Shown here: piece after piece, positions 49,435-61,149 of the stretch
How positions within the stretch are numbered: position 1 is the stretch's first letter
Layout: every line of letters begins with the position of its first letter
Assembly: GCA_035236585.1 (NCBI GenBank)
Contig: CP141128.1
Span: 29,789,618 to 29,853,617 of the forward strand
DNA: 64,000 bases
Reading direction: 5' to 3'
From: Warburgia ugandensis
Lineage: Eukaryota; Streptophyta; Magnoliopsida; Canellales; Canellaceae
Position numbers and translations under genes: made by a program
The notes under the pieces: generated by a model
What the model was told of the DNA's origin: nothing
What the model saw: only the letters and a program-made list of their open reading frames with translations
The model's database searches: none

Positions 49435-52331
49435 TGTGACACCCCAAGTGTTTACAAACCTTTTCCCCATAATAATAAAAATAATAATATGTTTTAAGAA
49501 AATAAATGGGATCCTTAAAAATGAAAATTTAAAGTATAAAATTTTTAATGCAGCTTTAAAAGAATTAACTGAAAGCGAAAAACTCAGGGGTCAACCACAT
49601 TTAAAAACTGTAATCATAAACAAAATTAAACCCATGATACTCTGAGCATGCTCGATTCAAAACCACAATAAATACACTGGCTAATTAAAGATGATAATAA
49701 ATGAAGTCAAATGTCACCAGGTTCCATCCATGATCACCACAATATTTACACTTAAGATTTAAGAATTCTCCATACCATAATATGGTTCAATCCATCCAAA
49801 TACATAAACCTCTAAGTAAAATCTCAAAAGTCTAATACCAGTCCAAGAGACATACTCTAAGCTATGTCCAAATATATAAATAATATGAATGGTCTTTAGG
49901 TCTTCTCCCAAATCAATGCTACTCCACTCGCTTTCCTTTTTGGCTATCATGTTCCAAATCTAAGGCATTGCAGAACAAAGTAATGCCTCAGCAAGCTATG
50001 CTTATGCAGGTGACTACTCTCAAATAAAACTTAATAAAATTCACAAGATGATTCTCATGAACGAAACATATATAAGACATGTCAAACAATCAAACGCTCA
50101 TAGTTATAAACCTTCCCAAAACAGGTATCAAGTTAAATCAGGATGGCATGCAAGGCATGATCAAACTACAAAGTTACATACATCAAAACAATATGAGTCT
50201 ATGTCCACAGGATAGTATGCACGCAATCATAATAAACAAGACATTGTATCAAAACTATACCAAAAATTTCCCAAGATACTCAATCACCAGTGATGTGTAT
50301 CCATACTAACTCTGGGTACCTCCCATGCAGCCTGCATCAGCCCTCGGAGTCCCTCATGGCCTAAGCTCAGCTTGCCCCGATTCACCCCACATATAAATCC
50401 ATATGAACATGCAGAATAACTATATGGGCTACTATGTGCAGTGGCAACCCCATCAGGATCGGAACCACTTCCGCTCCCCGTCAACACCCAAACGAGAGAC
50501 TTTCTCCATCCCTATGGGAAGGAGCGGACCTGTAGGGGGGACTACCCATGATACCACCACCTACGTACCTGGCCTTGTATCACTCAAGGGCAGTGTCTAA
50601 TCATCATCATCACATAGTAAGAGGGCGGTTGGCCAACCTTACAACCCTCCTAGCATGGTACCCATCAGGTGGAAGCACCCATCATAAATCATTGACAAGA
50701 TGTAAATCATGTAAAGATTTTATAAATAATGCCAATAAATGCGATCAAAGCCCATGATAAGATAGTACATCACATGTAAACATGTTTATTAACAAAATGA
50801 AATGTCATGCTACAACAAGAAAGTAGGGATCTATTTATGTGACATGAGAAGACATAAAACACATGCCTCAAAAACTTTAGGGAAATAGTCATAGTTATTG
50901 AAATCACAAAGTAATCGAATGCAATCACCTACCTCGATAATTACAGTGCTCTAATCAGGTGCATAGAAGTGTCATGGCTCATGCTCTGATGTACCTATCA
51001 CATCATAAATCCTCTTTCACTTGGCAATTTAATGATGTCTATCCTTCTATTCTCCTAGATCATCGTACATTTGATGTACACCATCAAGATCTAAGGCCTG
51101 ATCATCTATTGATCGGCCTGATTTATATTATCTCATGACATTTAGTGGTTTAACCCTTAAAAAGGAATTTAGATCTAGATTTTTCAAGTCAAATCTAGGT
51201 CCGTGTAATCAATATGATAGCAACACCTCTTTTGAATTACGATTTGGACCTATGTAGCTCCTAAAAATCAACTTTTTGTAATTGGACAGGTCAGAGAACC
51301 CCAAAAATCCAGAAAAACTGCACCACACGTGCCTCTCGCTGTGCGTGTGCACGCGCGTACATTGCTTGTGTGTGCATTGTTGGCATGTGCACTAGTGCTT
51401 TGTGCAGGTGTGTCGCCCGAGTGCACGCACATGCATTGTCTTTGTGCATGCATGTGCATTGCCTACGTGTGGGTGCATGCAGCTGTGTGTCACGCGTGTG
51501 GCGGGCACGTGCTGTGGGCATGGTGTTGGGTGACGCACGCATGGCATTTGCGTGGCGCCTTTATGGAACCTACATGGCGCGAACTACTTGCGTGGTGTTT
51601 GCATGGCACGCGCTGATTGTGACGTGTGTCGCCGCTAGGTGTTATAGCCAGGGAGGACGACTGGCTGGTCGTCATCGCTGGAGACAACGGCCGAACACTG
51701 ATCGTCGCCGGCAACTCTCAAGCATCCAAATGGTGCAATTTTTGCACTGTTTCACTCAGTTTTTCATGCAGATCTCATATTTAAGCACCTTTTCAACAAA
51801 CTCTGTCATTATCTAGTGTTTCTACACGATTTTGATCACTTTCCTAAAGGTTTTCCTCTTACTATTTTCTAAGTTTTTCATCATCCCTAGCCATCCGAGC
51901 ACCATGAAATTTCATGGGTTTATTCTTCTTGTTACTGCGCACAAGATGAACGGTTCAGATCATGATATGGTTCTGTTTCATTGATTTATATTGAAGAGAA
52001 AAATAGCACATAGTAGTTCATCGAAAAACAACAATCCGCACTATTTTTCGGCATTATAAACAATAGAAACTTTAAGAAAAGAAAGAAAAATCATAGAGGG
52101 TGGCCTACCATGGTCAAACTAGCCAGAACTAATTTTCCCTTCACCACATGTGCCTAATTCCACATCGTAGTCAGTGCCGTCAACATAGAAACTGAGAGGG
52201 ATAGTTTGGCCATACAACAAGACAAGGCATGCTTTTATAGCCTCATCGTGGGTCCTCCACCCTGTAGGTCCACTTGTATTTACCAATTTACCCTCTTATT
52301 ATTATTATTATTATTTATTTTTGTTATTACA
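49435..52331 (-). mobile_element. Solo LTR, 2.9 kb, with GC-rich island
   Basis: Runs from tgtgacaccccaagtg to tttttgttattaca with the duplication atata on both sides (49430-49434 and 52332-52336). The family module gcctcagcaagctatgctta lies near 49986 and the aaccctcctagcatggta module near 50642. A GC-rich island at 51310-51720 is made largely of gtgcatg-type words. Long open frames across the island (51329-51816, plus; 51291-51542, minus) follow its composition and show no domain. Confidence 0.85.
51310..51720. other. GC-rich island with alternating purine-pyrimidine DNA
   Basis: Dense in tgcatg, gtgtgc and cacgcgc words, unlike the AT-rich surroundings. The part 51341-51530 is largely alternating purine and pyrimidine, and CG dinucleotides are common. 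Confidence 0.75.
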
Positions 52332-55300
52332 ATATATGATTGGGATGACCCACAGCTACTAAGATTTATGATTTTTATAAATTTACAATGATTTTGAACT
52401 TGTGTTGTCAGCCGACATGTTTTATAAATAGCTTGAATTGACACAAGCATGAATGTATGGAAGATTTCAAATTCTTTTTTCATCACAATTGGGTTTACTT
52501 ATGAAAATGGCATAATTGTATTTCACCTCATGAACTTGATGTAATGCTTTTATATAAATGCATTTTAGGATGTACTATGATTATACATGATCAAGAATTT
52601 TTCCTCAATTGGATATGTGAGTTATGACTAGATTACTAGTTGTTGAGGCACTCATGGGAGCACATGATATAAGGTATCACCACCGGTGATTGAAATTTTA
52701 CACTTAAGTGTTTTACAATATTTTGGCTTCTTGAATGCATTATTACTTATTAGAGATGGTTTTGTAAAGATCATGGATGGAATTGGGTTAGATTTGTTGT
52801 AATTGTTCTCTTAAATTATATTTGGATATATCTATCTCTTCATAATACTTCATTGTAATGACATGGCCAATTGTTTATAATCTCATGAAAGAATCATGCT
52901 ATGTAGAACAGTTTTATGAATGACTTATGATGTTGTGACTATATTCTGGTTGAAATTTTACTTTCATTTAATATAGTGAGACCTATTAGCTTGCTAAGAT
53001 ATTGTAAACTATTAGTTTACAATACCATAGATATAAGGCAGTGATTTCGACTGGCGGTAGCATTTGGAGGAGTGGATGTGACCTATAGTTACTCAAGCCA
53101 ACACCGTTGATGTATGTGTAGAAGTAAATTTTGATCAGTGTCTATTTTGGAGTGTATAAATGTAAATTTTAAATTTCTTAGTATGATGTGTACTTTTATA
53201 CAGCCAATATATGTTTGTGGACTATGGATTGTGATATGGAGTAGATTTTGCTCTTATTTTGAGTTAATCTTGATTTTGATGTCTTTATAAAATTTTAAAG
53301 TCCTCAAATGAGCTGGTATGAGACCGAGTTTCCACAAATTTTTATATTATTAGTCCTGAGTGTTTTTATCATGTTGTTACATTATATGCATTAAATGCAA
53401 ATGTCAGAAATATAGCGAGATTCTACCAGATTTTTTATAGAAATTAATGTCCATTTTACTATTAAGTCTAAGTTTTTGTGAAATATATGACACTCAAAGT
53501 TCAGGAAAAGTATTTTTCAAAGTAAAATGTTTTATCTATTTGTTTTCTAAATAGAAATTTTCACATTAGGGATCCTGACTTTTGAAAAATGACTTTAAAA
53601 TGCATTTAAAAACTTGGGGTGCCATAAGATATATGTATTTCAAATCATCTCAAAATTTATAGGTCATGATTTGCTTAGAGCATGTTATAAGCATATGTAA
53701 TGTAATTACTATAACAAAAATCCCATTCATGATTTAATCTATCCATATACAATATATGTACATGTAAAATCACAAGATATCCATGTACAAACATTCCATG
53801 AATTAAACTTTGAATACTAACAAGAAGACAAACATGCCATGAAATACAAATCATGTGTCAAATCAAGATTATTCATCAAACCAAAATGAGAGATCAAAGT
53901 CATGATATACATATATGAATAGTGAAATAAACCCTTCATTTCTACCAAAATTTTGGTAGAGTCTCATCTATTTTCAAACTTGCACATTTTACGTATACTA
54001 TGAAATTAACCTAATAAATTATCAATCACATTTTCAAATAAAAATGGAAACTCCATAACTTTATCATTATCATTTATATATCTCGATAATATCCAATAAT
54101 CATATTAATAAAATCAAATGACATCACCAAAAGTAGAATATATATCATCTATTTTATCCATAAAGATACATCATTTATCATCCATAAGGAGTCATGTATT
54201 TCTTATTGTAACCATACAATTTATCTGTAGATCAGAATCTGTCTATAACATGCATCTGACCAGATTCATGTTAATTTAACTATACTATGTAATATAGTTA
54301 AAATCCAAATACACGAATAATTTAAGGATGTTAAAGCAACCCACCTAAAATCGTGATTCCAATCTTCTAAAGTTGATCAATATCTAATATGAAGGCTGGT
54401 CAGCAATCAGGATTTGCTAATCTAATCCCTAGCACCTATAGATTGTACATATGAGAAAATAGATAAAGTTTTACTAATTGGTCCCAAAATTAATAGGTTA
54501 AATTATTAAATCTCAAATTGATGGTTGGAAGACTTTGAAATTCATCATCACTCCATAAATTAGTCATATCTACTACCCCACAAGTTTAGATATTGTAGAT
54601 ATAAGTTTTTGATAATTGATCATGGTAAGAATAATCCTTGATCTGTCAATATTATCATAGATCTTATAGATATATGAGTAACATGGTTTTATCTAACGTA
54701 TCAATGGTCCGATCAAGTTTTCTAACTACAAATCATCAACAATTAGGCATTGAATGGTCATATCAGACATTGTATCATTAACATATTTACCATTTATCAA
54801 TTCTTATCCTAAATCATTATTAATATGAAATTTAGGTCATCAAGTAAGTCTGTTGTTTGATCATGTTATCAATGGTTGGATTTGTAGATCTGTGATTGAC
54901 CAGCTCAGATCAAAGTTACATCATGTTTTGGATAGTCATATCACTATAGAGGGTCAAATCAATTAAGCATCCAGGGATCTTGTGATTGATCAATGGTCAG
55001 ATCAAGATGAAAGGTTGGGTTGATCACATATCTAACTATCTTATTGTCGATATATGATTAGATCCATCTCATAATTGTAGATCATGAACTATCAACTACT
55101 CATTATCACCACCTACAATATGTATAGTTAGATTCACGCACAATGAATTACCAATCATGGTTCAAGATCATATCTAACTTTGAATGGTTAGATGATCTTG
55201 AATATGACATCGGCCTATCCTAATGTGTAGATTGGGCAAAAAAGACCTACATCTGCATTTTTTATATGTTAATGAGGGGTTGCTAGTGGTGACTGGCTGT

Positions 55301-55693
55301 TGCTAGATAAGAATAATCGAAAAAGTCGTCGTTGGTGGCTTTTCAAGGATTGAATCACATAAAAATTTTATTGTTAACCAGCCTTCAGATTATCTTCAAT
55401 TGTTTGATAATGAAAAAATGAAAAAAAAACTAGGTCAAAGTTGCCAAAAAAGTAATAGTATTTGATTTCCATTTTTCTCTATGATCTTGGTGAAAGCTTC
55501 ACCTATTTTCATTCCATAAAAAGTGGTTTTTTTTTTCCTTCTAATAATGTGGAAATAGATGAATGGTTTTCATGATTATTTTTACTTGTTTCCACCATAG
55601 TTTTTACTATTTTTTTTATTATGAAACATTGTTTCTATGTCCTTCGTCCTTGGCGAATGAAGTGGTAAGAGGGGGGGATGAAGATTTGTTTCT

Positions 55694-55697
<4 letters not shown>

Positions 55698-55755
<58 letters not shown>
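55698..55755 (+). repeat. (CT)29 microsatellite
   Basis: Uninterrupted ct units. The homologous place in the left LTR of element 3 (about 41795-41811) has only a short ct run, so this run grew after the two LTRs were formed. The Ser/Leu and Arg/Glu frames across it are artefacts. Confidence 0.95.
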
Positions 55756-55761
<6 letters not shown>

Positions 55762-55922
55762 TTTGTTCTCTAACTATAGGGAGTTGAGCTCCACACGGTG
55801 ACCAAACTCCCATGTGTCGAGCTCCTCCCTATTAGCTATCAGTGGTAAGTGTTATATGGGGGAGGTGTCATTATCAATTTTGACCCCCTCACTCCACCCG
55901 GTGAAATTTTGTGGCTTTTAGG

Positions 55923-55927
55923 CTTTT
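55923..55927. repeat. Target-site duplication (CTTTT), left copy
   Basis: Matches 58421-58425. Confidence 0.8.
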
Positions 55928-57458
55928 TGTGATGACCTAGGTTTTTGATGATGCAAGTTTGATAAAAAGGCGAGATCTCTTGTTTTAGAAATATAAAATG
56001 CATGAAAATCTTTTGTTTTGGAAAGCAATCTTTCGTATAAAACCCTGAGTGTCAAAACACATTTTCAAATTATATAGCCATGGCATAGTTTTAAATTGAC
56101 TCTATTCCCAATAAAGTGTTAGTCATAGCCTCAGCTATAGAGAGTAACTACAATCAAGTATCATTTACTGAAAGATAAGGTAGGGGTTTACTTACTGGCA
56201 CTTAGTTTGGACATTCTCTATCACGGGTCTGTCGCCGTATATCCTGTCCTTAAATGTTTACTTTGTGTCTGAAAAATGTTGAGGATTGGATGAGTATATA
56301 CTATACTTAGTAGGAGTCTATCACTACTAGTTTTACAATGCATGCTATGTTTAAAATCATATGCTCTTTAAAACATGTGCATGTTTGAACACTCATGTTC
56401 AATATCGATATTAAAAACCATTGTTAAATTGGAATACTGATGACTTAAAGAATCACATAATCCAAGTCGAAAGTATCATATATATCATAAACATAATGAT
56501 ATCCATAAGATGCTCAACTGAATCCAACTCATGGATATATGGTATGGTCGACCATCCTCATGTCATGCCATATGTAATGCAAGTAAATCCTCAAAAACAT
56601 AGGGAAAACTATGCCCACGCCCTCCTCACTGTGTGGTCCCCGAGTAGCTGAGGATATGCGGTCATAGCCTCCACGGGGCATATGACACTTCGACCCAGTG
56701 CCGTGACACCAGTGGTAGCCCCCTGTACCACATGCGGTTGAAGTAGGGACATGCCTTTTTGGCGTGATACTCTTTCCACCTAATAGTGGTAGAGGCTGGG
56801 AGGCCACCCCAGACCTCTCGGCATAACGCCCACAAGTTTACTAGCCCAAATCATATATGATCAAACAAGAAAAAACCACTTTTTTAAAACCTGTCCTCTT
56901 TGGGTCCCTCACAACTGCTTAGCCCTCACAATTGCCTACCTAGCGTCTTTTGGTAACCCTCAAGGATATGCAATTTTTCAAAAACTCAATAATCACAAAT
57001 CATGCTATATATGCAATCGTTTGCAAAACATATCTATGCATAATGTATTTGTCATATGCATGCTGAATTCATTTATAAAATTAAGTCATACTAAACAAGT
57101 CATATAACTTATACTTAAAGCATACATTCTCAAAACAATCATGAGCCCTTTTTAAAAGTCTAGTAGCGATAGAGCACCTACCTGGTCTGGTCACACTAGC
57201 CCCTTTGTCCTCGTACGCTCTTGAACATGGTTTAGGGGAAAAAAGGTTAGCTTGGCCTATTTCTATAGGTTTTAGAATGGTTTATCTCACTACTTAGGCA
57301 TTAAGGGTTCATTCCCATGCCTATGGGTCTCCTAAGGTCCTAACTGGGCCTTGGTATCGTCAAGTTTACAAAGGTTTAGTGGCCCCGCGCCACTATCATA
57401 GTTTAAGGGTTGTACCTACCTTAGATAGGGCCTTGATTTGGTATTTTATGGTTTGGGT

Positions 57459-57483
57459 GTGTCCGCATCGTCGATACGGACAC
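57459..57483. repeat. Hairpin, 11-bp arms with one mismatch
   Basis: gtgtccgcatc and gatacggacac pair around a gtc loop, inside the GC-rich part of the solo LTR. Confidence 0.75.
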
Positions 57484-57728
57484 AACACCTTTCGCGGCAC
57501 CTCAATCGGAGCCCTAGAACTCAAGTTATGGGAAATTTAATATCAAGTGTACATAGAAGGCCCTTACAAGGTGGAAGCCTGGGACACTAACATGTCCCGC
57601 GTCAGCGGCACGTGCCCCAGCGGTCGCGTATGCAGATGCACCATGCTTCCACCCGTCCTTTTTGTTTGCGGGCATCGTCCTTTCTTTAATGCATAGAGTG
57701 CATTTCAGTTTGACGGGGACCTGGGTGT

Positions 57729-57787
57729 CCTAGGGACGCTCTGGTTCGACCTTGTCGAACCAGTACGCGCCAGGCACCGTCCCTGGG
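57729..57787. repeat. Two-level hairpin
   Basis: Inner perfect 10-bp arms ctggttcgac (57741-57750) and gtcgaaccag (57754-57763) close a 3-base loop. Outer arms cctagggacg (57729-57738) and cgtccctggg (57778-57787) pair with one mismatch. Confidence 0.8.
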
Positions 57788-58420
57788 TCCTTTGTGGCTC
57801 CCTAGAACCCCGTTTTGCATGGTTTTTCATGCAAAAGTTTGGGGAAACTCATCCTAAGACTAAGGGGGAGATGGGTTTGGAGGGGTTTTGGGCATACCTG
57901 GTTCGTGGCTGGGTTTTTTCCACATTTTCTCCTCTTATCTGCTTCTCCATGATGGGTTTTTCCCAGGCTTTTGGGCTGCCATTAGAGGCGCCCAAGAGCT
58001 CTATTTATAGAGCTTGAAGAGGGTTCTGCAGGGGGTTCTTACCGCCATGGAATGGCAGTGTAGAAACCTCCAGAATGGCAGTGGTTTCTCCCCTACACAC
58101 TGCTGTTCTAGAACCCTTTAGGAGGTTTGGGAAGAAGAGGGGTCCCCATTTTCTCAAGCCAAATCCGTTTTTGAATTAAATTACACTTTTGCCCTTGAAC
58201 TTCAAAGGGCCATAACTTGCTCATTTTAACTCTGTTTTGAGTGATTTTAGTCTTGTTGGATTCCTTTTTTTGAGACGCACCTAAGGGTACTACTCTTAAG
58301 ACCAAATTTCTGGGTCCAGTTTGGGTGAATAGTGAAATAACCAAAATACCCTTATCTCCAAAAAGTGAACTTTTCATTACTAACTTGGGATTTCAATGTT
58401 ACAAAAATGGAGTCATTACA

Positions 58421-58551
58421 CTTTTAGATTTTGAAATTTTAGAGAATCCATTTCCATGAGAGTCAATTTTGATGGAATTTAATTACTCATTTTATTTAAT
58501 TTAATATGTGACAAAAATCATAAAATGAGGTTGAAAATTAGGGTTATTACA
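58421..58551 (-). mobile_element. Element 3, right LTR, last part
   Basis: Aligns with the end of the left LTR (about 42050-42182): gagaatccatttccatga, gttgaaaattagggt. Ends ttattaca at 58551, closing element 3. Confidence 0.82.
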
Positions 58552-59608
58552 CTCTATTTCTCCTAGGTTTAGCTTTGAACTCTAGGAAAAGTTGAAAGAT
58601 CTGAAAGTCATTCATAACACTCCTTTTTATAAGTTTTTAGGGTGGAAGTCATGAGGCTTGAATGGTTGAGATTTTCCTTTCGGTGGGCTTTTAGGTTGAC
58701 TTTCAAACATGGGAAGGTGGCTAGTGTTTCTTCCTTTCCTTTACTTGATTCCTAACCCTTATATCATGCTTATTTATTACTTGAATGGAGGGGATCCATT
58801 ATGACATGTAGAACTTCCTTAAGCTTCATTTTCTCTCCACAATTGGATTGGAATTTCCTATAATGAATGGGCTGGTCTTCTTCTTTTATTTGCCATCTTC
58901 ATTCATGTCTTGATCTTCTTTTATTTTTTGGAAGTTTTTGTTGTATATGAATTGAACTTCTCTTAGAAGCTACCTAAGGTGATCAAATGGATATATGCAT
59001 TCATGCATGGGGAATTTGCAACCATTTCACCTTCATTTGAGTAAGAGTTGTGCATGGTGTTTTTTATTGCTTCATCTTTAAAAATGACACCCAATGATCA
59101 TTCCAAACCTCTTGGACTTCATTTGTTGTATGTGTGGCCCATGATGTAGCTTGGAAGGTAAAATTACTCTTTCATGATTAACGTTATAAATTTTGTACAC
59201 TTTTTTCATTTGTACTTTGGGCCTAGAAAATAGAGAATTAACTAAAATTAGTGATGATGAAGTGGTTTTAGGGGCTAAAACCTACTAAATTAGAGGTATG
59301 TAATTAATATATATATATATATATATATTAGAGAATAACTTAGTTTATTCATTTACTTAGTTGAAATTAAAAATTATTGATAGTGATGTAATAGACATTA
59401 AATAATTGTTATATGGATATTAGGGTTTGAAATTAATTTCCTTGGGCTATGACTAATGGGTCTTAATAGTGCTTATGCTTCTATGCTATTTTACTTGCAT
59501 GTGGAATTTTAGAAATGACACCTGATGGTTGGAAGTGTAGTTTTTGAATAAATTATGAATATATGAATTTAAAAATGGTTTAAAAGAAATTGTTTGTTAT
59601 GTCTCAAT
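58552..59608. other. Flank of element 3, possible LTR of the next element
   Basis: AT-rich, no coding motif, an (AT)n run near 59309-59329. The last bases before the primer-binding site at 59609 (ttatgtctcaat) look like an LTR end plus a two-base spacer, so part of this stretch is probably the LTR of the plus-strand remnant that follows; its start could not be placed. Confidence 0.45.
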
Positions 59609-59621
59609 TGGTATTAGAGCA
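59609..59621 (+). other. Primer-binding site (initiator tRNA-Met), plus strand
   Basis: tggtattagagca differs from the initiator tRNA-Met complement by one base and follows tctca plus a two-base spacer, as in plant LTR elements. Confidence 0.75.
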
Positions 59622-61149
59622 CATGTTCATACTGTTATTAGCCAAACAACTAGGACAACCATGATATGTCAACAATGAAAATGAGTCATAGGATCAATAG
59701 AAAATATAGGAGGATATATATATATATATACTTAGATAAATTATTGTTGAGATTCTGATGTTGCCAACTAGATAGAAAAATGAGAAGCAATCTTTTATGT
59801 CTAAATTTGCAAATACCTGAACTCAAGAAAATATTAGAATTAGGGAAATATTATAAAGGAAGTTATATAAAGTTAACAATTTAGAGTTGGTTGTCAAAAA
59901 ATGAGTTAAAAGATGACTCATGTAAGTAATGTTAATGAATGTAAAATAGATGCTGCCTAGTAAGGGTGGGAAATTTCACGAAGATGGTACTGTCACTCTG
60001 AAGAGAGAATGAGTTGGATTTAGCAAAGACTTGGAGATAGGAGAATGAGTATCATACTTATTGTAGAGTCATAAATAGTTAAAGAAACAAGGATAGTTTT
60101 GGTTCAAGTATAAATGAGAGAAAGAGAACTTTCACAATCTAAGAGTAAAGAACGAGAGTATAAGATTATACAAATGGTGTCTCTAGTTGATAAATTTGGC
60201 ATATGATACATTTGTTGATGTGGCAATTTTGGAGAGTGAGCCCAATTACTTTTGTCTAGGCAATATCTCCAGTTGATAGGAGGTCTATTAACATAGTAAC
60301 CTCCTAAGAGTCTAGCTCTAACATATATGAAGTACATAGAACTCCAAAAGGAGCGGCTTCCATTCTACAACAACAATCTTAGAAGGGATTAGATAATAAT
60401 AACATTAAAGGAGTCTCATGGAGATTAAGAGAATTACATCTTTAGTCTGACACATGTAGTGGATACTTTTTATTGATAATTTTGTGGTATTATAGGAAGT
60501 CTGTAGATAAGTGACATTGGAAGACTTCAATGCTGCTATAGATGAAGTATTTGATCTATGATGTTAATTTGATTCTAAATCATGAATGTAAATGAGATGG
60601 TGAATAAGTTCTTTAGATAGAAAACTATAATATACAAAATAACAGATTTTGAATAAGTTGATTGATCTAAAATGTAGACAGTAGAAGGCTTTGATGCTAC
60701 TCTAATGGAATTATCTTATCTATGAAATTTATTTGGAAGTATGATGATAAGAGTGTGGTTGTACAAATTGTTTCCAAGTTAAAAGTATTTTGTATCCTTA
60801 AGAAGTTTTGGGTGACATTTTTAGTGAATTGAGATGGCTATCGTATAAGAAAATACATAGCCCAAATTTAGAGAAATCATGAATCTAATGTTGTCGTGAG
60901 AAATATTCTAGGATTTAAATACAAATATTAAAAAATTGCGGGAGTAAATTTTGTCAATTTAGAAGTTGAGTCAGTATTAATTTAAAAGGTTAAAGAGGCT
61001 CAAACTAATCATTCTTAGTTGTTAGAGTATTATGGTAGAGATAAGATAGAGGAATAAATTCATTTTTTCAGATTTGAAGTGATGGATGTGGAGATTTAAG
61101 GATAGCTTATGTATTCTAGAAAATTGTTTTAATTACCTCTTAAAGAGCC

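Larger units (their letters stand above)
43640..53625 (+). mobile_element. Solo LTR in plus orientation, itself split by two solo LTRs
   Basis: Pieces 43640-46083, 49238-49434 and 52332-53625 join into one LTR of roughly 3.9 kb running opposite to its neighbours. It opens with accctt and closes with aacttggggtgcca, the plus-strand form of LTR ends whose minus-strand form starts tgtgacac. It carries the family modules reversed: cattgtgctaggaggatta followed by gggttagccacc near 45880, and ttgctaagatattgtaaa near 52994. No primer site or second copy is present, so it is read as a solo LTR. Boundaries are uncertain by a few bases and no exact target duplication was seen. Confidence 0.65.
53626..55927 (-). 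mobile_element. Element 3, right LTR, second part
   Basis: Continues the LTR from 43639. Aligns with 5545-5640 and 39882-42000 of the left copy. It contains the (CT)29 run at 55698-55755 and ends at the solo LTR that begins at 55928. Confidence 0.82.
55928..58420 (-). mobile_element. Solo LTR, 2.5 kb
   Basis: Runs from tgtgatgacctagg to atggagtcattaca and is bordered by ctttt on both sides. No primer site or partner copy is present. It carries the module gaggctgggaggccacccc near 56790 and a GC-rich part (57450-57790) with two strong hairpins. It sits inside the right LTR of element 3, whose last 131 bases follow. Confidence 0.87.

Noticed and set aside
51329..51816. Open frames of 95 and 148 codons in the GC-rich island
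   Set aside because: Both strands and several frames are open because of the GC-rich simple composition; the proteins are repetitive Cys/His/Val or Ala/His/Arg with no domain, and the island lies inside a solo LTR.
55563..55813. Ser/Leu frame on plus and Arg/Glu frame on minus
   Set aside because: Direct translations of the (CT)29 microsatellite.
4915..58556. Target duplication of element 3
   Set aside because: The bases before 4920 (cccac) and after 58551 (ctcta) do not match; the duplication has decayed or a border is misplaced.
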